A stretch of 64,000 nucleotides of DNA from Jaltomata sinuosa. Its lineage: Eukaryota > Streptophyta > Magnoliopsida > Solanales > Solanaceae. Positions 43,601-53,983 of the stretch are shown here, piece after piece. The notes under the pieces were generated by a model. The model was not told the DNA's origin. It saw only the letters and a list, made by a program, of their open reading frames with translations, and made no database searches. The translations under genes and the position numbers were made by a program. Where the stretch lies: NCBI GenBank assembly GCA_003996215.1, contig QJPP01004104.1, forward strand, positions 1-64,000, given 5' to 3'. The number at the start of each line of letters is the position of its first letter. Position 1 is the stretch's first letter.

Positions 43601-45097
43601 TAAGCACATATCTTTGATACTAACAAACAAGACCAAAACCAATTTTCACCAAGGTTTAACCATTATAAAAGCAAAAATGAAAACAAAAAAATAGTAAAGG
43701 AGGAGGTTAAGGGATTCACCTTTTTTAGGGCAGAAACTCGGGTTTAGAACTTTACTGGAAGAGCTTACCACCACCGAACTAATACCCAATCCTTTAGAAC
43801 TCAAAATTTTAGTTCTTTTTCTTCCCAAAGCTGACTGGTTAAGTGAGGTTAGAGAAACGATTCTACAGAACTCCCAATATTTCCCCAAAATCAGCTTTTT
43901 TTTCATGCAGCTAGGAGGGAGGTATTTATAGGGAATTTCGGGTGAAAATGGAGGGGAAAACCAGAGTGCATTTCTGGGATTTTTTTAGAAGAAAATTCGA
44001 ATTCCTTCGACGGATGAGGTTGAATCATCAAGAAATGGTACAAACTCGTATCGATTTTCACGGGTTTCATGGAGAAATCAACACCTAGGAAATTTCTAGA
44101 ACATTCTAGTCTACCAGTTCGATTTTTGACGAATCTAAGGATCGTGTTTGGGAATTTTAACGAAGGTTGAGCGAATTTGAAGCTGTGAACGTTGGGGTTT
44201 TGAGTTGTCATTTGAGAAAGGACAAAGAGGGAGAAGGCAACGTTGTACTAGTGGAGCTGACGTGTTGTACGAGGTGCATTGCTCATACAACACAGAGAGT
44301 GAGACGCGTGAGACGTGAAAAAGATGGGGGGATAAAAAGCAGCGTTAGGGTTTGAGAGGTGAGCTGTTGAGAGAAAAAGAAGAAGATGAAGCTAAAGGGG
44401 TGTTTGGTTTTTGTCTGAGTAAGAGAAAAGATAAAGGGAGTATAAGGATGGATTAGGGTGAGAGGTGTTGGGCCGGAGCGGGTCAGGAGATTAGAGGGAA
44501 ATATAAGTGGGCCGTAGGTGGGTTGTGGGAATGGGTTGGCCCAAACGGCTGATCATAGAAGGGGTTATAAGGGTGTTTAAGGTTTGGCCACATTTGCAAA
44601 AATGTGGCCACTTTAGGTTTAAGGAGGTAGCAAAATTACGAATAAATTGATGAAATTCGGCTACAATTTAAATGATTTAAGGAATTAGGCTAGCATTGGA
44701 ATATAGACAAACTAATTACAATCAATTCTTGACCACATTTAACTTAAACAAATTGAAATAATTATTGAATTTAACACTTAATTACCTCTTTAACAATTAT
44801 GAAATTAATTTATTCAATTAAATTCTCATTTGAAATAACTTGGAGAAAAATCAAGTGTTTAATCTTTTAAAAGGACCCTTTTTATGACACTAAGCTCTAA
44901 AATAGTTCTTTCACTAAACATATATAATTTTCACATATTTAAATATAAAAAATATAAATTGTTACTCAGAACTATTATAAAGCTGATTTGAAAATGATTT
45001 ACCCCATTTTACAAGACAATTATTTCAAAAATTATTTAAAATTCAACAAGGCTCAAGATTAATTCATAATGTGGAGGGTAAAAAATGGGTGTCAACA
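40687..45097 (-). mobile_element. Solo LTR of a Tat/Ogre element (4,411 bp)
   Basis: In its own (minus) sense it begins TGTTGACACCCATTTTTTAC and ends GGATCAAAACA. The AGAGG duplication brackets it exactly, and it interrupts element C's RNase H frame, so it is a solo LTR left by LTR-LTR recombination. The first 2 kb (plus coordinates) align with 61,960-64,000 at roughly nine bases in ten by a hand count over 215 bp. Short ORFs inside (for example 43,646-43,906 and 43,903-44,211 minus) show no similarity. An (AT)n tract lies at 42,991-43,006. Confidence 0.92.
43923..43931 (-). promoter_or_regulatory. TATA box of the Tat/Ogre LTR
   Basis: The minus strand reads CTATAAATACCTCCC. It lies 1.17 kb inside the LTR from its 5' end, which would give a U3 of about 1.2 kb and an R-U5 of about 3.2 kb, consistent with the very long LTRs of this lineage. 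Confidence 0.65.
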
Positions 45098-45407
45098 AGA
45101 GGCATTACCTTTATGGTGTTCACTACGAGATATTCACCAACCATTGTACCCTAAAATACATTCTGAGCCAAAAGGATCTTAATTGAAGGTAGCGTAGGTG
45201 GCTTGAGTTGCTGAAGGAATATGATATCTCTATTTTGTACAATCCAGGCAAGGCAAATATGGTAGTAGATGCCTTGAGCCAGAAGGAGGTGAGTATGGAA
45301 AGTTTGTCTTTCTTATCACTTTCGGAGCGACCATTGGCTTTAGACTTCAGGTCCTTAGCCAATAGGTTAGTTTGACTTGATATTTCTGACCCTAGGAGGA
45401 TTCTTGT
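45098..45407 (+). pseudogene. Element C RNase H, second part
   Basis: Resumes after the solo LTR: RHYLYGVHYEIFTNH, stop, TLKYILSQKDLN, then RRWLELLKEYDISILYNPGK, ANMVVDALSQKEVSMESLSF, LSERPLALDFRSLANRL. Similarity ends at the C tract. Confidence 0.87.
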
Positions 45408-45420
45408 CCCCCCCCCCCCC
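45408..45420. repeat. Poly-C tract (13 C) at an element junction
   Basis: Thirteen consecutive C, exactly where element C ends and reverse-strand Del-type sequence begins. Confidence 0.95.
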
Positions 45421-47168
45421 GAGGCTACCCTCGGACGTAACACGGGACATGCAACCACGAGTGCCCTGAGTTAACCCTTGGTGATAGCATAACTCATGTA
45501 TATCAATTAGCATAGCGGAAGCATAATACGAATTAGATAACTCAATCCATAAGATAAAATCAAAAGAACATGATTCGAACAAGACCCGAATAATGTCTAT
45601 GTTTGAAAAGCCTCTATACATGACATAAGGAGTTGCTAGGAGAAGACCTTAGCTAACTCAAAGTACAAAAATAAGTAGTCAAAACAAACTAGAGTCATAA
45701 CTAGCCCTCGAACTATGAGGACTCACCAACACTGACTGAATATCCGGCTTCCTCTAGCCACGAGCCTAATGGGAAACACATGAATCTGCATCATCAAGAG
45801 GATTCAGGGAAAAATATGCGTCATTACTATAGAATGTGCCAAATATGTGAGTTATGCATGATCATGATAAAATATAATTAAAACATGCTTAAGGTGAATC
45901 TTTTCATAAAGAAATAACATAAGAGGATTATCAAGATATAAGACATAAAACATGAAGTACGGTTAAAATTCAAAGTATGATATGGTATAACTTCATAGCT
46001 TGACAATAATCATATGGGAGTTTCTCTTAACCGACATAAACTATGCTGAGTGAAATAGAGTCCAGTGTCATGCACCCACACTGAAAAATATTGTCCTAAC
46101 CGGCCAAGGGTAGAACCATGTCATAAGGATCCTGTCATAAGCCACGAAGGGCAACCTACAGTGGCAAAATAGTTTTGGACTTGGGTTATCTAGAACCCTC
46201 ATCGCTCAGTGCTGAATACTACTCCCAAAACATAACATGAAGCTCACATACATGTGACATATCTAGATGTCAAAGCTTTTTCATAAACATGTTCATACCC
46301 CCGATCTTCATACTACTCACGAACCATGGTTTTAGAAAAAAATGATTCATGAGCATTGATGGAACATCAGGTGTCTTGTCTTGCATAATAATTTATAACT
46401 TGAAAACTTGCATGGCCTTAGTTCAATTTCATAATAATATATACTTTCATAAAACATAGGAACTGGGCATGTATTTTCTTGAAATCCATGAAATCATGCT
46501 ATCAATTTGCCCAATTTTCCTAAATCACTTCATGCATGTAGGATTTACCATAATTAGCCTTCAATTCATGAAATAGGAGTTCATATGTAAAAACCCATGC
46601 AAAATCATGAAATTTAAAGAAATTTTATAATAAAATCATGAGAAGACAATTTATAGTAAAACCCATAATAACTGGGTAAAAACCCTAATTTGAAAGTTCA
46701 TGAAATCAAAATAGAAATTAGGGGTTTTGGACACAAGGGTGAAAGAAATCCATTGTTTAATACCCACATACTTTGATTGGAGTTAACCCACTTGAAATTG
46801 AAAAGATTAGGAGACTTGGACCTGGAGCTTGAGACCTTGAGCTTGAGAGAGTTCTTTTCCTTTTTGGGAGATGAATGAGGTAATGAGGAAGGACATAGGC
46901 TAATAGGTTTAGAATTCATGCTTAAAATCGTCAAAACAACCTCATTTAGGAGTTAAAAGGGTGGGTAATGGCTGAAATACCCTTGGGACTTAATTAAGAA
47001 AAACCTGATTTAAAACTCGGCTTCAGGTTCCACGGGTCCCTTCCACGGACCGTAGAACTTACCACGACTCATGGACTAGAGTTGTGGTTCCTAAACCAAA
47101 ATTTCAGGCTGCAGATGAGTTCCTACAACTCAACAGGAAGACCCATAGAAACTTCTACGAGTCGTGGA
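45421..47168 (-). repeat. LTR of a reverse-strand Del-type element, truncated
   Basis: Non-coding. On the minus strand it follows directly on the integrase fragment. It contains CCACGA/CCACGG palindrome words at about 47,035-47,165 (TTCCACGGACCGTAGAA, CCACGACTCATGG), similar to family D. Its far end, CCGTGTTACGTCCGAGGGTA near 45,430, abuts the C tract. Exact LTR borders could not be set. Confidence 0.55.
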
Positions 47169-47760
47169 ACCAATAGGAGATCTACAACTCCGACCATAAA
47201 GTGCCTCATACGGAGCCATCTGGATGCTAGAGTGAAAGATGTTGTTGTAGGCAAACTTGATAAGAGGTAAGTGATCATCCAATCACCCTTGAAATCAATC
47301 ATACAAGCTCTCAACATATCCTCCAAAGACTAAATAGTACGCTCTGCCTGGACGTCTGTCTGAGGGTCAAAAGCTATACTAAGCTTCACCTGAGTACCAA
47401 GACGTCTCTGAAATGATCTCCAAAATTGAGAAGTAAACTGAGTACCCTTATCTGAAATGATGGACAAAGGAACACCATGCAATCGAACTATCTCCCGGAT
47501 ATAGAGTCTGGCATAATCGTCCGCTAAATCCGTAGTCTTAACAGCTAAGAAATGGGATGATTTAGTCATCCGGTCGATAATCACCCAAATTGAATCATGT
47601 TGCCTTTGAGTACGAGGCAAACCTGTAATGAAGTACATATTGATCGCTTCCCATTTCCAAGTGGGAAGGTCAATATCTTGAATCATGCCACCCGGTCGCT
47701 GGTGCTCTACCTTCACTTGCTGACAGTTAGGATACTTAGCCATAAAACCGGGTATATCCC
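47169..47760 (-). pseudogene. Del-type integrase fragment, broken
   Basis: The minus strand reads RDIPGFMAKYPNCQQVKVEH, QRPGGMIQDIDLPTWKWEAI, then GLPRTQRQHDSIWVIIDRMT, VRLHGVPLSIISDKGTQFTS (second catalytic Asp kept in ISDKG), HDPQTD-like FDPQTDVQAERTI, a stop, SLEDMLRACMIDFKGDW, then a frameshift and MAPYEALYGR. Right after LYGR.CRSPIG the sequence switches to LTR wording, so the C-terminal domain was lost in a deletion at about 47,168. Confidence 0.85.
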
Positions 47761-48544
47761 TTTTTATACCATTCCACCAATAGAGTTCCTATAGATCACG
47801 GTATATCTTGGTGGTACAGGGGTGAATAGAATATCTGGAACTATGAGCCTCAGTCAAAATCTACTGGCGCAACCCATCTACATCTGGCATACATAGTCGA
47901 CCCTGATAAAGAAGTACACCATTTCCCCCTTGGGAGAAAACCTCAACCCTCTGCTGATGGATTGCACCCTTAAGCTGAAGTAGAATGGGATCACTGTCTT
48001 ACTTTTCCCTCACTTCTGCTACCAAGGATGATTCAGAACTATTCTGAATAATAACACCACCTTCTGTCGAGTCCATAAGGCAAATTCCCAACCGAGCTAG
48101 CCTATGAACCACCTTAACCAGTTCTTTCTTTCCTTCTTCAACTGAAGACACACTAGCCATCGACAATCTACTAAGTGCATCCGTCACAACATTGGCCTTA
48201 CCCGGATGGCAAAGCACACTCATGTCATAATCTTTAAGGAGCTCAAGCCATCTCCTTTGTCGAAAATTTAATTCCTTCTGAGTGAACACATATTGAAGAC
48301 TCTTATGATCAGTGAATACATCCACATGCACCCCATATAAGTAATGTCTCTAAATCTTCAAAGCAAAGACCACGACTGCTAACTCAAGGTCATGAGTAGG
48401 GTAGTTCTTCTCATGCATCTTAAGCTGTCTAGAGGCATAAGCAATCACCTTACCACGTTGCATCAAAACACAACCCAAACCAATCCTAGAAGCATCACAA
48501 TACATAACAAAATCATCTAGACCCTCAGGCCACTTGTAGTTCAA
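47761..48544 (-). pseudogene. Del-type RNase H and integrase N-terminal region, broken
   Basis: The minus strand reads FVMYCDASRIGLGCVLMQRG, KVIAYASRQLKMHEKNYPTH, DLELAVVVFALKI, stop, RHYLYGVHVDVFTDHKSLQY (catalytic TDH kept), YHPGK-like CHPGKANVVTDALSR, and then the integrase zinc-finger region with LTEAHSSRYSIHP, YRDL, stop, ELYWWNGIKRD. RT is absent: at 48,544 similarity stops and Tat/Ogre 3' UTR sequence begins. Confidence 0.87.
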
Positions 48545-49534
48545 GATGCTTAATTTTATGCACGATTTTCAAGGAATTCCAAACTTTCCCAGTTTCAGAG
48601 TACGGAGAGACCGAAAAACTGGGGAGTAGGACGATTGGGGGGAGTTAGGAATGCAAGTAAGTTTTCATCATAGAGTCCGCCTACATATCCCAGGACTCAG
48701 GGAATCAGGCTTCTTGTAGTTCAACTCAATTGGTGGAAAAGGTAATCTTTATGTTAAGACGACCTTTGGCTCGGGATGAGTGACGAATCAGTTGAGCTAT
48801 AGAAAAGTGGCTTGTAACCTCTCAACTATGAATATGGTTCACTTAACACCCATAAGTAAGATTTTAACTGTACATAATTTCCAAAGCTCGAGGTGTATCA
48901 TCACTCGGATTTGAAAGGAAAGAATATTGCTTCCAATGCGGGTTCAGAAAATACCCTGGATGCGAAACCAAGACCCAAAGATAGGAAATACCCACATGTC
49001 TTCTGATAGGGGTGTGGTTTGATGGTGGTGGTGAGTTTTTCCTTAGTTTGCATCCAAAGAGTTTGATGTCCCTCTCTTGACTGTGTCATAAGTTGCTACT
49101 AAGAAAAAGTTCTACGTTGTGATGCATCCTTTTTGGTGTAGTCCGCACCTATGGTTTTTCTTTTGAGAATTTCATCCTTCTTGGATGTTCTCGACAATAT
49201 CTAGAAACCAAATGGTTAGTAGTAACAGAATTAAGTAAGGAGAGATAGCTTCATATCTCATTTTCCTTTATATGTTGTTTCTTGAGGAAGATGACGTCCT
49301 TTCCCGTCTCTGTTTTTAGGAAATGGCCACTTTCATGACAGTTAAATGTGATAGACTTCTTGGCTATTGGATAAGATTGCTTGTGTAGCAATTTTTGAAT
49401 GATGACGGCCTTCTTGATTGTTTAAAGGCATTCTCTTGAATGCGATAGCCCTCTTGGCTTTTGGCGGTGGTCTTTTACATATGTCTTTGGGGTAGATCTC
49501 GCGTATCTTCCGCATCGACATGATTAACAAACAC
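48545..49534 (-). other. Tat/Ogre 3' UTR, distal part
   Basis: Non-coding. It contains one copy of the 44-nt stem motif at 48,679-48,722. The minus-strand ORFs at 48,901-49,089 and 49,342-49,530 have no similarity. Confidence 0.55.
48679..48722. repeat. Nested-stem motif, copy 1
   Basis: Outer arms CTACA / TGTAG, inner arms TCCC / GGGA. Ends GCCTACATATCCC and AATCAGGCTTCTTGTAGTTC. Confidence 0.75.
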
Positions 49535-50110
49535 TCCTTGGATTGTCAGGATTTGGGTAATCTATAACATCATCCAACTTTAGATAGAGGCGGCTTACAT
49601 ACGCCTTTAATTTGCCAGCTTTTGAGTAATCTTGTACATTATCCGACTTTGGATAGAGGCGGCTTACAGATATCCTTCGAATCGCCAGTTTTTGGGTAAT
49701 CCTACACTTTTATCCGATCTTGGACGTGACATGACTTATAGATTTCCCTTGAATTATTAGCCTTTGGGTAATCCTGCACAATATCAACGTGGATATGTCG
49801 CGGCTTATAGATAACCCTTGGACCATCTATTTTTGATAGTCTTGCACTTTATCCAATTTTGGATATCATTGCGACTTACGTGTTACCTTTGAACTGTCAA
49901 TCTTCAGGTGATCTTGCACACTATCTTGTTTCAAATATCATTGCGTTTTACAGACAACTCTTAGTTCTATCAAGTTTTGGGCAATCTTGCACACTATCCG
50001 ATTTCGGATATCGTTGTGACTTATAGATGACTTTTGACCTTCAAATGTTGGAAAATTTGATTTATTTTCCGATTTGGGCAGAGACGACTTACAGATATCT
50101 GTCAGATAAT
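49535..50110. repeat. ~72-bp tandem repeat, about eight diverged units
   Basis: Each unit carries AATCTTGCACACTATCCGAT, then TTCGGATATCG, then TTGTGACTTATAGAT-like wording, then a TTTTGGG tail. Units differ at about a quarter to a third of positions. It lies in the 3' UTR of the Tat/Ogre element. Confidence 0.85.
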
Positions 50111-50189
50111 ATGCTTCGAACCTTGACGACAAGTGGTATATAACAACATCTTTCAGCGATTGATGCTTTTGAATAAAAGTGCATAAAAT

Positions 50190-50425
50190 ATCCTTGACGT
50201 CAGACTCCTCCGCCTTATGCAATATGGGACATAAATATGCTGAATGCCAGACTTGGCATAATAAATGATAATGATATCCTCAACGTCAGACTCTTTTGCC
50301 TTACGTATTTTCATATATAAACATGCTGCATGCCAGATTTGGCATAATAATTTAGGATAATGATAATGTTATCCTCAATGTTAGACCCTTTTGTCTCATG
50401 TAATTTCGGATATAAGCATGCTGAG
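50190..50425. repeat. ~115-bp tandem repeat, about two units
   Basis: Units begin CCTTGACGTCAGACTC or CCTCAACGTCAGACTC and include the inverted repeat ATGCCAGACTTGGCAT. Confidence 0.8.
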
Positions 50426-50544
50426 GTCGATCCTGTGCAGCTAGTGCGACTTGGGGATGCCTAATGAATGTCATCCTCTTTGAAGCCAACTGTCAGAGGG
50501 ATATAATCTTCGCAGGGGATGTGTTTCTACGATATATGATGATG

Positions 50545-50810
50545 ATGGTCTTCTTGACATGCAAATATGAATGGCCTTCTTGGCATGGTCCTCTTGACAT
50601 GGAAATATGAATGGCCCTCTCGGCATGGTCCTCTTGACATGGCCCTCTTGGCATGAAAAGATGAATGGGCCTCTTGGCATGGTCCTCTTGATATGGAAAT
50701 ATGAATGAACCTCTTGGCATGGTCGTCTTGAGATGAAAATATGAATGACCCTCTCGGCATGGCCCTCTCTACATACCAATATGAATTGCCCTATTGGCAT
50801 GCTCCTGCGA
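50545..50810. repeat. Short-unit tandem repeat (TTGGCATGGTCCTC type)
   Basis: ATGAATGGCCCTCTTGGCAT and GGTCCTCTTGACATGGAAAT alternate in units of about 16-48 bp. Three minus-strand frames stay open across it (repeated MPRGPFIF), which reflects the repeat and not a protein. Confidence 0.88.
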
Positions 50811-51022
50811 TATGATGCCATACAATACGATGCAACATAATATAATATGATGCAATGAGATATGTCATAATATGATGCGACACAATGCTATGCCAGGTGA
50901 TGCAATATGGTGCAATGTGATGCAATACAACATGATGCAAATATGAATGCAAAAATGCGATGCCATGCAGCATGATGCAACGTGAATGCAAAATGCGATG
51001 CCATGTAGCATGATGCAATGTC
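50811..51022. repeat. Low-complexity GATGCAATAT repeat
   Basis: Degenerate ~10-12-bp units (GATGCAATATGAT, ATGCGATGCCATGCAGC). Confidence 0.85.
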
Positions 51023-52269
51023 CCATAGGGAAGTCATGAAAACATCACCTTTGGTCTTAATGTCGACTCCTTTGTGGATACCTTCACTCAAGGCAAATGG
51101 TTAGCAGACACAGTGTCTCTTTTATCAGCGACTACAATAAAGATTTGAAAGACTTTAAAGACAACGTCTATGAAGCTGATCAAAATAACTTTAAAAATGT
51201 GAGCGAAATGGTCGTGCCTTCTTTTAGGGACAGCCATGAATACCATTTTTTGAACATTGTCTGTTCGGGGTGATCCCTGTCTTGCTAGGCATTGGTGGGG
51301 AGTGCTGTTGCTCTTTGTTTGGTACCCCCAATTTTGAAGCTGACCTAGATGTCCTGATCGCTTTTGGGGACTTAAGAACATTGTCGGGTTCTCTTTATCT
51401 GGTAGTTTATCTGAACTACCAAAAAATTCGTCCGCTTTAGGGGCATTTCTTTGGCCTCTTCCTACTGTTTTGGGCTTTTCTCACCAAATTTTAAAGCATC
51501 AGGTCTCGTTGCATTTCTTTGAATGCGTTGGATAATGCGGGACCACTTTATGATATACTTTTGGGGACAACCTGCATCCACAAAAAAATTGTTAGTTTTG
51601 TCGAAACAAGCCTGTGTTGACCTCCTTCGCTCTTCTGCTCCTGGTTCTGTCTTCTCCGTATGCTTTTTGATCTTGGGTACTTGTCACCCTTGACTCTCCC
51701 CGGACCAAGGTAGACATAAGAAAAAATCACATTAAAGGAGTAAAACTAATCTTCGTAAATATTTTTCAAACAAGTTCTTTGTAAATCAAAGGGTTTAAAA
51801 AGGAGATGATTTGGAAATGTCTCTGCCTGTCATGTCATGTACTAGTTCAACGAACGTCCTTTACTCGAGGTCTTGACATTTTTGACATACTGTTGGCGGA
51901 CTACAGAGGTCCTTCATCGTCCTAGATGGGGAACTTGAAATATGATTTTCATGAAATCTATCACAGCCGGGGATTAATCCATATAGGACTGGGGATTTCT
52001 TTGAAGTAGACTCTGATCTCTCGGCGCTGAGGAATTACTCGGAGCTTAATGTTGAACTCTTGAATGAAGCTTGGTGGAAATTTTGGGATCATTCTCAAAA
52101 ATTTTGCCCCAGGTAAAGGTTTCTTAGCGGATTTTATTCCTTCCGGCAAGAGAGTTGAGACTCTGTGTGGATCGTGAGATTCATTCTCGGTATTTGCTTT
52201 GGTTTCTCTTTGGCATACTCTGCATTCTTGCTGGGGAACTCTTCAGAGTCTAATGCTCTTCGTCTTCTG

Positions 52270-52299
52270 AATTTTTGAGATTCCTTTCTCAAAAATTCT
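52270..52299. repeat. Perfect hairpin, copy 1
   Basis: GAATTTTTGAG, loop ATTCCTTT, CTCAAAAATTC: an 11-bp stem. Confidence 0.85.
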
Positions 52300-52399
52300 A
52301 CCCTAGTTTTCATTTCCTGGGCGATACGGATGAACCATTGTGGCATTTGCGTATCTACAAGCATCCTCTTGTCTTGTTGGCAACGACCTTCATGTTCTA

Positions 52400-52427
52400 A
52401 ATTTTTGAGATTCCTTTCTCAAAAATT
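52400..52427. repeat. Perfect hairpin, copy 2
   Basis: AATTTTTGAG, loop ATTCCTTT, CTCAAAAATT: a 10-bp stem, followed by CTGCCCCAGTTTC. Confidence 0.85.
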
Positions 52428-52475
52428 CTGCCCCAGTTTCTATTTCCTGGGGTGATATGACCGAACTGTTGTGGC

Positions 52476-52519
52476 GCCTACGTATCCCGTTTAGGTAGGA
52501 ATCAGGTCAAACGTAGTTC
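52476..52519. repeat. Nested-stem motif, copy 2
   Basis: Outer arms CTACG(T) / (A)CGTAG, inner arms TCC / GGA. Ends GCCTACGTATCCC and AATCAGGTCAAACGTAGTTC. Confidence 0.75.
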
Positions 52520-52581
52520 CCACACTTATAGTGGAAGATTATTGGAAATAATTAAAGGGATGAACGAGGCCGACAAAGGCC

Positions 52582-52624
52582 GCCTACGTATCTCATTCTT
52601 GAGAATTCAGGTCAAACGTAGTTC
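52582..52624. repeat. Nested-stem motif, copy 3
   Basis: Outer arms CTACG(T) / (A)CGTAG, inner arms TCTCA / TGAGA around a TTCT loop. Ends GCCTACGTATCTC and ATTCAGGTCAAACGTAGTTC. Confidence 0.78.
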
Positions 52625-52724
52625 GTACAAGAGGATAGGGATGTTTTTAAGCTATTACAAAGCATAAAATGATTACAATCAGGGAATGCGATTACAGGGA
52701 AATGAAATTAAAGGAAAACTATCC

Positions 52725-53920
52725 CTAAACAAAGTATCTCTTCATAGCATCGTAATTGATCGGTTTGTTCCACACTTGACCATCCATTTTGGATAGGATC
52801 AGAGCTCCTCCGGATAATACTTTCTGGATGACATACGGGCCATGCCAATTGGGTGCAAACTTTCCTTTGTATTCCTCCTAGCGGGGAAAAATGCGCTTGA
52901 GAACCAGTTGTCCTACGACAAACATGCGATCTCTCACTCTTTTGTTGAATGCACGAATCATTCTTTGCTAGTACAACTGACCATGGCATAAGACACTCAT
53001 CCTTTTCTCATCAATCAACATGAGTTGCTCGTGATGGGCACGAGCCCATTCCTCATTGTTCAGTCCGGCTTCTCGAATGATCCTAAGAGATGATATTTCA
53101 ACTTCCGCAGATATCACTGCTTCCGACCCATACACCAATATATAAGAGGTTTCCCCGGTCAAAGTCCCGACGGTCGTCCGGTATCCCAATAAAGCATAAG
53201 GCAAGATCTAGTGCCAAGATCAGTGATGGTCGACCATTTTTCTCAAGATCTTCTTGATATTCTTGTTGGTGTCTTCCACAGCTCCATTCATTTGTGGCTG
53301 GTATGCGGTTGAATTATGGTGAGTGATCTTGAATTCCTCACATATTTCTTTCATCAAGTGGTTGTTCAGATTTGTTTCGTTGTCTGTAATAATTGACTCG
53401 GGATCCCAAATCGACAGATTATGTTGTTTTTAACAAAATTGGCTATAACCTTCTTGGTCACAGACTTGTAAGAAACAACTTCTACCCACTTGGTGAAGTA
53501 ATCAATAGCTACCAAAATGAATCTGTGTCCATTCGAGGCAGACGACTCAATGGGACCAATGACATCCAGGCCCCAGGATACAAAAGGCCAAGGTATGCTC
53601 ATTGCATGAAGATCACTAGGCGGTACTCGAATCAAATCTCCGTGGATCTGGCACTTGTGACATTTTTGTACGAACTTGCTACAGTCATTTTCCATGGTCA
53701 TCCAAAAGTATCCAGTTCGCAAAATCTTCTTGGCTAGGGTGAACCCATTCAAGTGGGGACCATGCACTCCAGCGTTTACCTCTTCCAATAGTCTTGTGGC
53801 TTCAACTGAATCAGTGCATCTTAAGAATCCAAGGTCCGGAGTCCTCCTATACAGGATTTCTCCATTTAGGAAAAAGTTGTTGGCCATTCGATGAATGGAT
53901 TTCTTTTGGTTGGCGGTCAC
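52725..53920 (-). pseudogene. Tat/Ogre integrase, broken
   Basis: The N-terminal part reads MANNFFLNGEILYRRTPDLG, then the zinc-binding set VHGPHLNG and CSKFVQKCHKCQIHG, then the core LDVIGPIE (first catalytic Asp) and FTKWVEVV. A frameshift after RFGIP (about 53,400) moves the second block (ITDNETNLN, keeping the catalytic Asp) to another frame. Then come PYALLGYRTTVGTLTGET, YGSEAVISAEVEISSLRI, and the C-terminal KFAPNWHGPYVIQKVLSGGA with IN ending YDAMKRYFV and a stop at 52,725. The wording is that of Tat/Ogre integrases. No chromodomain is visible. Confidence 0.9.
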
Positions 53921-53983
53921 ATCTTCGGGATAAACTCCAACTTTTAGATACCTCTTGATATCATAATACCATGGTTTTTCGTC

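Larger units (their letters stand above)
37414..45407 (+). mobile_element. Element C: Ty3/gypsy element, 3'-truncated, split by a solo LTR
   Basis: Primer site, gag, protease, RT and the first part of RNase H run to 40,686. A 4.4-kb solo Tat LTR then intervenes, and RNase H resumes at 45,098-45,407. Integrase and the 3' LTR are missing beyond a 13-C tract at 45,408. The gag start and pol wording resemble element A. It is more heavily mutated. Confidence 0.82.
51023..52724 (-). other. Tat/Ogre 3' UTR, proximal part
   Basis: No coding similarity. It holds a duplicated ~130-bp segment (about 52,260-52,350 and 52,390-52,480) with a perfect hairpin in each copy, and two copies of the nested-stem motif (52,476-52,519 and 52,582-52,624). 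Confidence 0.6.

Noticed and set aside
50471..50821. Three overlapping minus-strand ORFs with repeated MPRGPFIF segments, resembling a repeat protein
   Set aside because: All three frames are open because of the short-unit tandem repeat; no frame is favoured and no family matches.
48901..51022. Repeat arrays that could suggest a CRISPR-like locus
   Set aside because: Units are contiguous tandem copies without unique spacers, in a plant retrotransposon 3' UTR.
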